Below, piece by piece: positions 20,667 through 32,400 of a stretch of DNA of 64,000 bases. Every line of letters starts with the position of its first letter. Position 1 is the stretch's first letter. Source of the stretch: Acipenser ruthenus (lineage: Eukaryota > Chordata > Actinopteri > Acipenseriformes > Acipenseridae); NCBI RefSeq assembly GCF_902713425.1, contig NC_081198.1, positions 22,241,188-22,305,187 of the forward strand, written 5' to 3'. The translations under genes and the position numbers were made by a program. Below the pieces are notes generated by a model that saw nothing but the letters and a program-made list of their open reading frames with translations, was not told where the DNA came from and made no database searches.

Positions 20667-21357
20667 CCTTCAGCTGGCTCCTCCGATTGGGGTGGGAGAA
20701 GCCTCTGGACGTCCGGGTTGTCTCTCTCTACGGAAAAGAAACAACGTAAGCAGCAAATCTGGGCAGTTGAAGGAACTATTACTTTAGTCCCTGAGGAGAT
20801 GGTCGCCTCGCAAGAGGGACCCCCTCCCCAGGTGAACGGTGTCCTTCCCTGGCGGAGTAGGGGGCGCTGCTTGGCACCGAGACCACGTAGGAAGAATCGT
20901 GGCTGTGACGCCTCCTCGGGGTCCGGGGCCGCCCTCTGCTCCTCCCAGATGGCGCCCTCTGCTGGGCGCCTGCTGCTCTCTCGGTCTGGATCTCGATTAC
21001 AATCAAGGGCTGGGGATGAGGTCGTCTAGGTCATCAAAGGGTCCTCAAAGGTCGTCTGGATGGTAGGTCCTCCTTCTCTCTAACTCCAGGAACGTCTGGA
21101 AAAGCCTGAAAAAGAAAAAAACTGGAACCGCCTGAAAAAGAAAAAACTGCTCTCAACAGTCAACAAAATCTTGAAAGACCCTCGGCCTGGATTGGGCAAG
21201 CCAAAACCAGACTGAGCATTAGTCTTCCAAAAAGTTGCCGAGCTGAAGAAAGCCAGTCAAAAATAAAAAAAAATTCTGTTCCTCCTCACCCGAACAAACC
21301 TCTCACAGACCCTCGGAGGGAGCGGGCAATGCCACTACCCTCTAAGCCTTAGTCTTA
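20667..21357 (-). other. 5' UTR of A3
   Basis: Same organisation as in A1, with a slightly shorter tandem ggaaccgcctgaaaaaga repeat and both U5-headed monomers. No coding frame supported. Confidence 0.6.
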
Positions 21358-21393
21358 GAAAGATCTATTCGAACTGAAGAGAAACCAGAGTAT
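21358..21393 (-). other. U5 snRNA 5'-end leader of A3
   Basis: Begins ATACTCTGGTTTCTCTTCAG, identical to U5 over its first 20 nt as recalled. Differences are at U5 nt 21, 25 and 29, so again 33 of 36. Confidence 0.8.
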
Positions 21394-21714
21394 ATGGCTG
21401 GCTAAGAAGGACCTGGCATAGGGACATGTTCCACCACACTTGTCTGGTTAGCTGCATGCTCCCAGGAAACAACCTGCTGCTGTCTACATCATCACCACAT
21501 GTGAATAAAAGAAAGAAAGACAGCAAGAAAGAAAGAGAGAAAGAAAGAGAGAAAGAGAGAAAGAAAGAGAGAAAGAAAGAAAGAGAGAAAGAAAAAAAAA
21601 AGAAGTAAAACGGCGGGAAAACTTGCATCAACACTGGCACTCTCCCTCCAGCAGGGGTAGACAAAATGCTCACAGGAGAGATCCAGATCTGACTTTGACC
21701 AACGTTAGAGAAAG

Positions 21715-21849
21715 GTGTGCACCGTTCCCGGAGGTACTGCAATACCGGGCCGATGCGTGGAGTGGACGGAGCAAGCCCCTGTTCCATCTCCCGATTCCAA
21801 AAATCAATTTAATATATGGTCCCCTGATAGGGGACGTATCAGATATTAA
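21715..21849 (-). pseudogene. U2 3' fragment, nt 54-188, split by A4
   Basis: The other half (nt 1-66) lies at 28622-28687. The overlap (nt 54-66) is the target-site duplication of A4. Confidence 0.93.
21837..21849. repeat. Target-site duplication of A4, left copy
   Basis: tatcagatattaa (13 bp), repeated exactly at 28622-28634. It corresponds to U2 nt 54-66. Confidence 0.9.
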
Positions 21850-22499
21850 TACTCTTTTATTGAGATTTTACATTTTTTTACATTTACACCCATTCGTTTT
21901 TTCATTCATTTTACATTTCTTTTAAAGATGACATTCATGCATACAGACATACATTTTGTTTTAAAAGCATTTAAAATACATTTAAAAACACCAAGACAAT
22001 TGTGCTTTGTACATGGTTAAAACAGACACAGATTAAAATCAACATGAAAAAAACCTGTGCTGTTTTAAAAGTGACTGGAAAAAAAGAACCATCTATAAAA
22101 AACCAGTGCTTGTGAGGGCCGGGGAGTGCTCTCTAAAAAGGTTCAAAAGTGAACATAAAACTAGATCTAAAACAGGGACAGGGGAAAAGGGACAGTGTAT
22201 AAAACAGTGAGTTAAAATTCTAAAATTTTAAAACACTTAAAATGTAACTTTTAATAGTTTACATTAAAAATCTTTTAGATACATAAAACAAAACAAAACA
22301 AAAATCAAATAAAACATTCAAAATAAATCAAATCAAAATCCATAAAACTGAAACAAAAAGACTACATAAAACCAGGGCACCGTTCAAAAACGGTCATGCC
22401 AGCTAAAAAGGGCGGAATGCTGGCATGACAAAATAAATAAAAGGCTTAGCGGTGCCCCGTAGTCCCGCTCCTAGGAGCTAGCGGTTCCAGTTTTTTCCC

Positions 22500-25400
22500 T
22501 TATTCCATCTTCACGTCCTGAAGTCCGGCGATCCTCCACTCCGCGCAGGCCTTGTCCTTCCCGAGGGTCCGGATGTCCAGAATTACAAAGTCCTTGATAA
22601 GAGTTTGTGCCCTTCTGGTCGTGGTGATAGTGTCTAGCTCCTGCTTGTGATAGACACAGACGTTACGGCCTTCCCACAGGATCTGCTTGACAACATTGAT
22701 GACACGCCAAACGCACTTAGCTGTGCTGGTAGTGATTCCTCCCGCAGGCCCATAGAGCACAGTCTCAGCGGTCATCTTGGCCGTGTCAGCAAACCTGTTT
22801 AGGAAGACAGAGACAGAGAGCCAGACACTGCCAGCCACATCACACTCCCAGAAGATATGGGCTGGTGTTTCTCTCTTGCGGCACTTTGCATAGGGGCATG
22901 TTTCTACTTGGGCTAGTCCCCTCCTGAACATGAACGCTCGAGTGGGGAGTGCACTGTGGACGGTGTTCCATGCTATATCCTTCTGGACATTACTGAGGCA
23001 GCTGTGAGACACATTCTCCCAGATTTTTTGGCTTTGGGTGAGGGAGAAAGTAGCTACTTTTTCAATTTCCTGGGAACCGGCAAGATATTTAGTTACAACC
23101 TTGTATTCCCAGGAGGCCAATTTTGCTTTATCTAAGCCCAATTTATATATAGTGTCCCTTAAGGTTCTATAATACAATGGGGGGTCCCAGGAGTACGGCA
23201 CGGTGTTATCAATAGTGCAGAGGCCCAAGGCCCTGAGACAGGTGGCAAAATAGAAACGATTCATGTAACATACCTTCCTGTCCAGGGCCTGGATGTTCTT
23301 GATAGTTTGCGTGAGCCCCTGCACTCGGGTGAGCTGCACAACGTCCGGGACCCCCTTACCTCCCTTCTTGTCGGCTTTACTCAGAGTGGCTCGCTTTACC
23401 CTCTCCATCTTGCTGCCCCAGATAAAGCGGTGGATAATGCGGTCCACCACTTTTTTGGTGGTCCTGTCTGGGGGAAAGATTTTTCCTACATAAGAGAGGA
23501 TGGGGAACAGTATAGACTTGGTTATTAATACTCTACCCGTCATTGTTAAGGATCTTGTGCTCCATCCGCCAATCTTTTTACGGACCTGGTTAATGGCCGC
23601 CGTCCAGCTCTGGGCCCCCGAGCTATTGTTCTCGAAAATGAGGCCCAGAATCTTGATTTTGTCCTTTTTGACAGGGTACATGTCCGACAGTTCCCTATCT
23701 ACCTGCCAATTTTTAGACACGTAGACTTCGCTCTTGGACTTATTAATCACTGCCCCGGTCGCCGTGCAGTACTTCTCAAGGATATTACTAATCCGAGGTA
23801 CCGACGATGTGTTGGTGCAAATGAGTGACACATCGTCCATATATGCTGTTGTTTTGACCTGGACCCCGTTGGATCCAGGCAGCTGGAAACCAGTTATATT
23901 GGTATCCCTACGAATTGCCTGCAGGAGGGGTTCAATGCACACGACATATAGCAGTGGGGATAGTGGGCAACCCTGTCTGACCCCTGACTGGATAGATATT
24001 TTACCAGTCAGGTGCCTGTTCACCAAGACTCGGGTACTAATGTTTGTATATATGGTTTTAACCCACTCCCTAAGTCCAGGAGCGAATTTCATCTGGTCCA
24101 TCACTTTGTACATATATTCATGGCTTACCCTATCGAACGCCTTCTCCTGGTCAAGGTTGAACAGGCAGAGGGGATGGTTCCGTTCTCTAGAATAAGCCAG
24201 AATGTCCCTTGTTAACATTAAAATATCCGTGATGGACCTCCCTGGGACGCCACAAGCCTGGTCAGGGCCAATGACCAAAGGGAGGTGTACTTGTAGCCGG
24301 AGCATCAGAGCTTTGGCTAGTATCTTGTAATCCACGCAAAGGAGGCTGATTGGGCGCCAATTCCGTAGATCTTTAACTTCCCCTTTCTTATGAAGGAGAG
24401 TAATTACACTCTCCCGCATAGAAGGGCCCAACCGCTTCTCCCTGTAGACCGCTCTGTAGACCTCCGCTAAATGGACTTTTAGCGTGTCCCAAAAAAGATG
24501 GTAATACTCACCCGGGATGCCATCTGGACCTGGCGTCTTACCGGTGTTCATGGTCTTAACCGCCTGGGTGAGCTCCTCCAGCGTGAGTTCTGGGTCCTTC
24601 TCCTCCTCCTCGTCGTCCCGCACTGAGTCAGGCTCCAACTGGCTCAGGAACCACTCTATCAGGGTGTCATCTGTAGCTTTGATGTTATACAGGTCCCTAT
24701 AGAAGTTCTCTACCACTTTTTTCACTCCCTCACTATCCTCTACTATCCTCCCCCTGCTGTCGAGCATGGAGGACATCAAGTGCCGCTTCTCCCTCGTTTT
24801 CTGGAAGAAGAAGCGAGTACACTTTTCGTCTTCCTCCATTTTTTGCACTTTTGCATTGTGCATGACCTTTCGTTGTTCCTCCCTACAAAGCACTGAAAGA
24901 TCTAGCTTGGTCTGGGCTATCTCGTCGCTTACAGGGAACCCCCGAAGCTGAAGCAGGCTCAGACGCTGGAGGGCAGCATTCAGGTATTTATATTTGGCCC
25001 TCCTTTCTTTTGCTTTCCTCTTGCCTGCTGCTATGAAATAACCCTTAGTTCTCATTTTGACCATCTCCCACCACTCTATAGGGGAGTTAAATAGGTCACG
25101 CAAAGTGGTCCACTCAACAAGCCTGCTCTTATAGGCTGCAGCTATGGAGGGGTCATCGAGTAAGGAGGTGTTTAATTTCCAGACCCCTGACCCCATCTGG
25201 GAGGTCTGAGGGACCTGCAATGTTACCTGCAGGAGCCTATGGTCAGAGAAGAAGACGGCCTGGGTGTCTACTGCCGTCTTCGTAAGGGAGCTGGTATGCA
25301 GGACGAGATCTATACGGGAGAAGGAGGTCCCAGATGAGCTCACCCAGGTAAAGGGAGGCACCAGGTCCTTACCTGCATCACACAGGGAGAAATCAGATAT

Positions 25401-25943
25401 TACGGAGGACAAAACTCTACTAGAGCGGTCGTTGCGTGGCCTGCTCCGGTCTACGTCCCTCAGAGCACAATTGAAGTCACCTGACACGATGACGGGTACG
25501 TTCCCCAGCAGGAGTGGACGCAGCTGTGGAAAAAATTGAACTCTTTCGTTTTGGTTAGTGGGTGCGTAGACATTGACCAGTCTGAGGGGAGTGTTGTTGT
25601 ATGTCACATCCACGCTCAGAATTCTACCAGGTTCTACCTCCCTGCTGCTGCGGGAGGTAATAAATGGGTTTTTAAACAGGATACCTACTCCGTCGGCTCT
25701 GGCTATGTTGGAGCCCGACCAGAAGGAGTCCCCCAGGGTCCAACTCTCCTTCAGGTCCCTATAATCAGGGCTCGACGAAATACCACACTCCTGCAGAAAG
25801 ATGAGATCTGCTTTCAAGTTAGCTAGATAGTTTAGTACATCAAATCTTTTTTGTGTCTCCCTGATGCTCCTGACATTAACAGACACACATATCAGGGCCA
25901 TCAGGGTAGCTAACAAGAAAAGGAGTCGCTGCGTCCACCCCAT
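22500..25943 (-). CDS. ORF2 of A4: endonuclease/reverse transcriptase, 1147 aa, intact
   Basis: Complete frame from ATG at 25943 with APE, RT (YMDD) and C-terminal CCHC motifs as in A2. One visible difference is EYKVVTKY for EYKAVTKY. A good candidate for the source of a working enzyme, though its own ORF1 is shifted. Confidence 0.95.
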   Translation of the reverse strand: MGWTQRLLFLLATLMALICVSVNVRSIRETQKRFDVLNYLANLKADLIFLQECGISSSPDYRDLKESWTLGDSFWSGSNIARADGVGILFKNPFITSRSSREVEPGRILSVDVTYNNTPLRLVNVYAPTNQNERVQFFPQLRPLLLGNVPVIVSGDFNCALRDVDRSRPRNDRSSRVLSSVISDFSLCDAGKDLVPPFTWVSSSGTSFSRIDLVLHTSSLTKTAVDTQAVFFSDHRLLQVTLQVPQTSQMGSGVWKLNTSLLDDPSIAAAYKSRLVEWTTLRDLFNSPIEWWEMVKMRTKGYFIAAGKRKAKERRAKYKYLNAALQRLSLLQLRGFPVSDEIAQTKLDLSVLCREEQRKVMHNAKVQKMEEDEKCTRFFFQKTREKRHLMSSMLDSRGRIVEDSEGVKKVVENFYRDLYNIKATDDTLIEWFLSQLEPDSVRDDEEEEKDPELTLEELTQAVKTMNTGKTPGPDGIPGEYYHLFWDTLKVHLAEVYRAVYREKRLGPSMRESVITLLHKKGEVKDLRNWRPISLLCVDYKILAKALMLRLQVHLPLVIGPDQACGVPGRSITDILMLTRDILAYSRERNHPLCLFNLDQEKAFDRVSHEYMYKVMDQMKFAPGLREWVKTIYTNISTRVLVNRHLTGKISIQSGVRQGCPLSPLLYVVCIEPLLQAIRRDTNITGFQLPGSNGVQVKTTAYMDDVSLICTNTSSVPRISNILEKYCTATGAVINKSKSEVYVSKNWQVDRELSDMYPVKKDKIKILGLIFENNSSGAQSWTAAINQVRKKIGGWSTRSLTMTGRVLITKSILFPILSYVGKIFPPDRTTKKVVDRIIHRFIWGSKMERVKRATLSKADKKGGKGVPDVVQLTRVQGLTQTIKNIQALDRKVCYMNRFYFATCLRALGLCTIDNTVPYSWDPPLYYRTLRDTIYKLGLDKAKLASWEYKVVTKYLAGSQEIEKVATFSLTQSQKIWENVSHSCLSNVQKDIAWNTVHSALPTRAFMFRRGLAQVETCPYAKCRKRETPAHIFWECDVAGSVWLSVSVFLNRFADTAKMTAETVLYGPAGGITTSTAKCVWRVINVVKQILWEGRNVCVYHKQELDTITTTRRAQTLIKDFVILDIRTLGKDKACAEWRIAGLQDVKME

Positions 25944-25948
25944 AGCGA

Positions 25949-27894
25949 CTATGATTGGGAGGTCGGGACACTCTTCCTACTCTTAGCTCTACGCTTGCTT
26001 CGAGGGGGCTTGGGCTTATTTGCAACTCCCATCACCCCTGAGAAGGTACTCACTGCTGCCTCGTCCAAGAAGGCACCGTCTTTATATGCACAGTACGTAG
26101 AGTTGTTGGGGCTATTCAACTCCCCACAAGGTAAGTCTGGTGGAACTTGCTCAGGGCCCCTCGGAACGTGTGGGTCAGCTTTGTCCTGGGGGGGGGTTAT
26201 GACAGACAGCATTCTTTGGCTGTTACCGTCTGTTGAATTGGAGCTGTTAGCAGACTTCTGGCTTACCGCGTCCAGGGGTATTCCCATGTCCTCCAGTGCT
26301 GTATCTAGGAGGACCTCTAGGGGGCCCCTGGTTTTGCCCATACAAGGGAGGGGGTCAAGGATGCTTTGAAGGGAGGCCCTTCGCTTGAAGAGGGTCATTG
26401 CTACCGAGGTACTGCTGGTCAGGGAAGGTGTTGACCCCGACCTCTCCCTCGGTGCATTAGTGAACACCTCTTCTGCGAGGTGTGCTAGGGTTTGTGCCAA
26501 CGACTGGGAAGGCTGGCTGGGGATGCCCTGGCTGGCTGCTACCTGCCCACTAGGCGGCAGTGTAGCCGTCCCACTCGCCTCCGTCTCTGCCTGCGAGGGC
26601 AAGACTGGGGACTTTGTGTGGACATTAGCTGGTTTTGGATCTATGGGGCCACCTGCAACTTGCTGTCTTTGATCCTGATCTTCTTTCTTTTCCCCCCCTC
26701 GTCTCTACCCTTTCTTTTCCCCACCCTCTGCTGGTTCTTCACTCCCTTCCCCTCCTTCTCACTCTCACTTTCACTGTCGCTTTCGCTTTCCTCCCCCACG
26801 GACTCAATCCTTATGGCGTCATAACGAGAGCCGAGGGGGAGTGCTGGCGCTGAGAGGGCCCTACTCAGGGGGGTGCCGCTGCTGGGTCCGGGCTCCCTCC
26901 CTGCCTCGTGTTCTGCATCAGAGGAGCTACTGGAGGAGCTAGTGGAGTAGCTTTTGTACTCTCTCTCTGGGCTGGGGGAAGGGGTCCTCGTAAAACGGGA
27001 CATGTCTCGGGGGCGGTGGGGTGAGGGGGGTGCTGGTGATGATGGTGGTGCTGGAGTCTGGGTCTTGGATACTGTTGGTGGTGATGTGGACTGATCTTTG
27101 TTAGTTGCTCCCTCTTCCTGCTCAGGCCTAGGCTTGTTCGTATTTGCCTTGCTGGCTCTGGCCATGTTGGCATAGGAAGAGGGGCAGTCCTTAAACAGGT
27201 GCCCCTTCTTTCCACACAAATTGCACTGCCTCTCTTCTCTGCAGTGGCTGGTCTCGTGGGGGGCGCCGCAGTTCCTGCACTTGACTACAGTACATGCGGC
27301 CGCCAGGTGTCCTAATTCCCCACATTTCCTGCAGAGTTTTGGCATCCCATTATAGAATACCAGCCCTCTGTTGGGCCCTAACACTATGGAGTTTGGAATG
27401 TGGCGGACGCCTCCAATGCCCGATGGATCAACATTAAGGCGTACCAGCCACTTTCTGGCTCCTGTCCAAACCCCATCTTCATCTGTAATTTTCCTCCCTT
27501 CTGATGACACCCTCCCATAGCGGTTAAGCCATGTTGTAATATCATAGTCGCTAACAGCCTCATTGAAAAATTGGACAGTAACAACTTTCATTTCTCTGTC
27601 TGTCAGTGCATCCACACAAAATTCTTTGTATGGAGCGAGATATTTATTCTCCCCCCAAAAGGACCACATTTCTTGTAACTTTTGGGGGTTCCTAAAACTG
27701 ACCTCAAACACTTCCTTAAGCCCTGGCAATTTCACCAAACAATTCAAGTCAGAAGGGGAAAAACCCATACCCCTCTGAAGAATGGTCCGGCTGAACTCCA
27801 GTCTCGTCAGTCCTGGTTCCGTTTCCTCTTGCTGGGTCCTTGTGAAGCGCACCGCATTGTGCCTCCTAGTCTCCTGGGTTGGCCGGAACGCCAT
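25949..27894 (-). pseudogene. ORF1 of A4: zinc-knuckle protein, one frameshift
   Basis: Open for 417 codons (27894-26641) through the knuckles and the acidic/basic tail, then shifted at a G run (four in place of five near 26645). The remaining C-terminal part is open from 26602 to the natural stop at 25949. Everything but that one base matches a full ORF1 of about 650 aa. Confidence 0.82.
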
Positions 27895-28586
27895 CCTTCA
27901 GCTGGCTCCTCCGATTGGGGTGGGAGAAGCCTCTGGACGTCCGGGTTGTCTCTCTCTACGGAAAAGAAACAACGTAAGCAGCAAATCTGGGCAGTTGAAG
28001 GAACTATTACTTTAGTCCCTGAGGAGATGGTCGCCTCGCAAGAGGGACCCCCTCCCCAGGTGAACGGTGTCCTTCCCTGGCGGAGTAGGGGGCGCTGCTT
28101 GGCACCGAGACCACGTAGGAAGAATCGTGGCTGTGACGCCTCCTCGGGGTCCGGGGCCGCCCTCTGCTCCTCCCAGATGGCACCCTCTGCTGGGCGCCTG
28201 CTGCTCTCTCGGTCTGGATCTCGATTACAATCAAGGGCTGGGGATGAGGTCGTCTAGGTCATTAAAGGGTTCTCAAAGGTCGTCTGGATGGTAGGTCCTC
28301 CTTCTCTCTAACTCCAGGAACGTCTGGAAAAGCCTGAAAAAGAAAAAAACTGGAACCGCCTGAAAAAGAAAAAACTGCTCTCAACAGTCAACAAAATCTT
28401 GAAAGACCCTCGGCCTGGATTGGGCAAGCCAAAACCAGACTGAGCATTAGTCTTCCAAAAAGTTGCCGAGCTGAAGAAAGCCAGTCAAAAATTAAAAAAA
28501 AATTCTGTTCCTCCTCACCCGAACAAACCTCTCACAGACCCTCGGAGGGAGCGGGCAATGCCACTACCCTCTAAGCCTTAGTCTTA
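27895..28586 (-). other. 5' UTR of A4
   Basis: As in A3: GC-rich part next to ORF1, short tandem repeat and two U5-headed monomers. Confidence 0.6.
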
Positions 28587-28622
28587 GAAAGATCTATTCG
28601 AACTGAAGAGAAGCCAGAGTAT
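28587..28622 (-). other. U5 snRNA 5'-end leader of A4
   Basis: Begins ATACTCTGG at 28622, directly after U2 nt 65 (the first A can belong to either). Four of 36 positions differ from U5 as recalled. Confidence 0.78.
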
Positions 28623-28687
28623 ATCAGATATTAAACTGATAAGAACAGATACTACACTTGATCTTAGCCAAAAGGCCGAGAAGCGAT
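28622..28687 (-). pseudogene. U2 5' fragment, nt 1-66, split by A4
   Basis: Starts ATCGCTTCTCGG at 28687 with an intact PSE upstream, so it could still drive transcription into A4. It ends at the 13-bp target-site duplication (28622-28634). Confidence 0.93.
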
Positions 28688-29289
28688 GGCGACTTGGCCC
28701 TTGCCCGGGGCCCCCCAGCCCGGACGGCACAGGTTGATTCAAAGGTGGGTGCAAAATTTCAAGCACAAGCAGACCCCCAAAAAACGGGCTGCTGCTTCCA
28801 GAGGGGAAATGTGCAATTTAAGCAGGAGAAAACAAAACAAAGCAAAAACACACACATAACACCAAAAACAAAACATAAACTGGCGGAGTGCGTCTTACAA
28901 ATAGTCATGCCAAGCTGCTATGCTGTGCAAGGTGCCTTGGGTAACTACAACTGTGCCTCGCTGGCTGGCTGGCTTGCTAAGAAGGTCCTGGCATAGGGAC
29001 ATGTTCCACCACACTTGTCTGGTTAGCTGCATGCTCCCAGGAAACAACCTGCTGCTGTCTACATCATCACCACATGTGAATAAAAGAAAGAAAGACAGCA
29101 AGAAAGAAAGAGAGAAAGAAAGAGAGAAAGAGAGAAAGAAAGAGAGAAAGAAAGAAAGAGAGAAAGAAAAAAAAAAGAAGTAAAACGGCGGGAAAACTTG
29201 CATCAACACTGGCACTCTCCCTCCAGCAGGGGTAGACAAAATGCTCACAGGAGAGATCCAGATCTGACTTTGACCAACGTTAGAGAAAG

Positions 29290-29424
29290 GTGTGCACCGT
29301 TCCCGGAGGTACTGCAATACCGGGCCGATGCGTGGAGTGGACGGAGCAAGCCCCTGTTCCATCTCCCGATTCCAAAAATCAATTTAATATATGGTCCCCT
29401 GATAGGGGACGTATCAGATATTAA
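29290..29424 (-). pseudogene. U2 3' fragment, nt 54-188, beside A5
   Basis: Ends at TTAA (29421-29424), the same junction as for A4 and A6. Confidence 0.92.
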
Positions 29425-32400
29425 TACTCTTTTATTGAGATTTTACATTTTTTACATTTACACCCATTCGTTTTTTTCATTCATTTTACATTTCTTTTAA
29501 AGAAGACATTCATGCATACAGACATACATTTTGTTTTAAAAGCATTTAAAATACATTTAAAAACACCAAGACAATTGTGCTTTGTACATGGTTAAAACAG
29601 ACACAGATTAAAATCAACATGAAAAAAACCTGTGCTGTTTTAAAAGTGACTGGAAAAAAAGAACCATCTATAAAAAACCAGTGCTTGTGAGGGCCGGGGA
29701 GTGCTCTCTAAAAGGTTCAAAAGTGAACATAAAACTAGATCTAAAACAGGGACAGGGGAAAAGGGACAGTGTATAAAACAGTGAGTTAAAATTCTAAAAT
29801 TTTAAAACACTTAAAATGTAACTTTTAATAGTTTACATTAAAAATCTTAAAGATACATAAAACAAAACAAAACAAAATCAAATAAAACATTCAACGTAAA
29901 TCAAATAAAAGTCCATAAAACTGAAACAAAAGACTACATAAAACCAGGGCACCGTTGAAAAACGGTCATGCCAGCTAAAAAGGGCGGAATGCTGGCATGA
30001 CAAAATAAATAAAAGGCTTAGCGGTGCCCCGTAGTCCCGCTCCTAGGAGCTAGCGGTTCCAGTTTTTTCCTTTATTCCATCTTCACGTCCTGAAGTCCGG
30101 CGATCCTCCACTCCGCGCAGGCCTTGTCCTTCCCGAGGGTCCGGATGTCCAGAATTACAAAGTCCTTGATAAGAGTTTGTGCCCTTCTGGTCGTGGTGAT
30201 AGTGTCTAGCTCCTGCTTGTGATAGACACAGACGTTACGGCCTTCCCACAGGATCTGCTTGACAACATTGATGACACGCCAAACGCACTTAGCTGTGCTG
30301 GTAGTGATTCCTCCCGCAGGCCCATAGAGCACAGTCTCAGCGGTCATCTTGGCCGTGTCAGCAAACCTGTTTAGGAAGACAGAGACAGAGAGCCAGACAC
30401 TGCCAGCCACATCACACTCCCAGAAGATATGGGCTGGTGTTTCTCTCTTGCGGCACTTTGCATAGGGGCATGTTTCTACTTGGGCTAGTCCCCTCCTGAA
30501 CATGAACGCTCGAGTGGGGAGTGCACTGTGGACGGTGTTCCATGCTATATCCTTCTGGACATTACTGAGGCAGCTGTGAGACACATTCTCCCAGATTTTT
30601 TGGCTTTGGGTGAGGGAGAAAGTAGCTACTTTTTCAATTTCCTGGGAACCGGCAAGATATTTAGTTACAGCCTTGTATTCCCAGGAGGCCAATTTTGCTT
30701 TATCTAAGCCCAATTTATATATAGTGTCCCTTAAGGTTCTATAATACAATGGGGGGTCCCAGGAGTACGGCACGGTGTTATCAATAGTGCAGAGGCCCAA
30801 GGCCCTGAGACAGGTGGCAAAATAGAAACGATTCATGTAACATACCTTCCTGTCCAGGGCCTGGATGTTCTTGATAGTTTGCGTGAGCCCCTGCACTCGG
30901 GTGAGCTGCACAACGTCCGGGACCCCCTTACCTCCCTTCTTGTCGGCTTTACTCAGGGTGGCTCGTTTTACCCTCTCCATCTTGCTGCCCCAGATAAAGC
31001 GGTGGATAATGCGGTCCACCACTTTTTTGGTGGTCCTGTCTGGGGGAAAGATTTTTCCTACATAAGAGAGGATGGGGAACAGTATAGACTTGGTTATTAA
31101 TACTCTACCCGTCATTGTTAAGGATCTTGTGCTCCATCCGCCAATCTTTTTACGGACCTGGTTAATGGCCGCCGTCCAGCTCTGGGCCCCCGAGCTATTG
31201 TTCTCGAAAATGAGGCCCAGAATCTTGATTTTGTCCTTTTTGACAGGGTACATGTCCGACAGTTCCCTATCTACCTGCCAATTTTTAGACACGTAGACTT
31301 CGCTCTTGGACTTATTAATCACTGCCCCGGTCGCCGTGCAGTACTTCCCAAGGATATTACTAATCCGAGGTACCGACGATGTGTTGGTGCAAATGAGTGA
31401 CACATCGTCCATATATGCTGTTGTTTTGACCTGGACCCCGTTGGATCCAGGCAGCTGGAAACCAGTTATATTGGTATCCCTACGAATTGCCTGCAGGAGG
31501 GGTTCAATGCACACGACATATAGCAGTGGGGATAGTGGGCAACCCTGTCTGACCCCTGACTGGATAGATATTTTACCAGTCAGGTGCCTGTTCACCAAGA
31601 CTCGGGTACTAATGTTTGTATAGATGGTTTTAACCCACCCCCTAAGTCCAGGAGCGAATTTCATCTGGTCCATCACTTTGTACATATATTCATGGCTTAC
31701 CCTATCGAACGCCTTCTCCTGGTCAAGGTTGAACAGGCAGAGGGGATGGTTCCGTTCTCTAGAATAAGCCAGAATGTCCCTTGTTAACATTAAAATATCC
31801 GTGATGGACCTCCCTGGGACGCCACAAGCCTGGTCGGGGCCAATGACCAAAGGGAGGTGTACTTGTAGCCGGAGCATCAGAGCTTTGGCTAGTATCTTGT
31901 AATCCACGCAAAGGAGGCTGATTGGGCGCCAATTCCGTAGATCTTTAACTTCCCCTTTCTTATGAAGGAGAGTAATTACACTCTCCCGCATAGAAGGGCC
32001 CAACCGCTTCTCCCTGTAGACCGCTCTGTAGACCTCCGCTAAATGGACTTTTAGCGTGTCCCAAAAAAGATGGTAATACTCACCCGGGATGCCATCTGGA
32101 CCTGGCGTCTTACCGGTGTTCATGGTCTTAACCGCCTGGGTGAGCTCCTCCAGCGTGAGTTCTGGGTCCTTCTCCTCCTCCTCCTCGTCCCGCACTGAGT
32201 CAGGCTCCAACTGGCTCAGGAACCACTCTATCAGGGTGTCATCTGTAGCTTTGATGTTATACAGGTCCCTATAGAAGTTCTCTACCACTTTTTTCACTCC
32301 CTCACTATCCTCTACTATCCTCCCCCTGCTGTCGAGCATGGAGGACATCAAGTGCCGCTTCTCCCTCGTTTTCTGGAAGAAGAAGCGAGTACACTTTTCG

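Larger units (their letters stand above)
14627..21393 (-). mobile_element. Family A LINE copy A3, full length
   Basis: 6767 bp with the same parts and the same 5' spacer junction as A1 and A2, so it is related to them by duplication of the array. ORF2 is intact and ORF1 is the longest single frame of any copy. Its 5' UTR and leader differ slightly from A1/A2 and resemble A4 (for example one repeat begins ggaaaagcctgaaaaag). The 3' UTR spans 14627-15269. Confidence 0.92.
21394..21849 (-). repeat. U2 array segment between A3 and A4
   Basis: Only the downstream spacer and the 3' part of one U2 gene remain, with the microsatellite at about 21507-21606. No complete U2 lies between A3 and A4. Confidence 0.85.
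21850..28621 (-). mobile_element. Family A LINE copy A4, full length with 13-bp target-site duplication
   Basis: 6772 bp. The left end, in element sense, is CTCAATAAAAGAGTA followed by U2 nt 54. The right end joins U2 nt 65/66 directly to the U5-like leader. With both flanks in one U2 gene and a perfect 13-bp duplication, this is the clearest independent insertion of family A. It shows that the second U2 site (nt 54-66) is used and that the U5-like leader is carried through retrotransposition. The 3' UTR is 21850-22499. Confidence 0.95.
28622..29424 (-). repeat. U2 array segment between A4 and A5
   Basis: U2 nt 1-66 (28622-28687), its upstream spacer with PSE, the microsatellite at about 29082-29180, and U2 nt 54-188 of the next gene (29290-29424). 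Confidence 0.85.
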
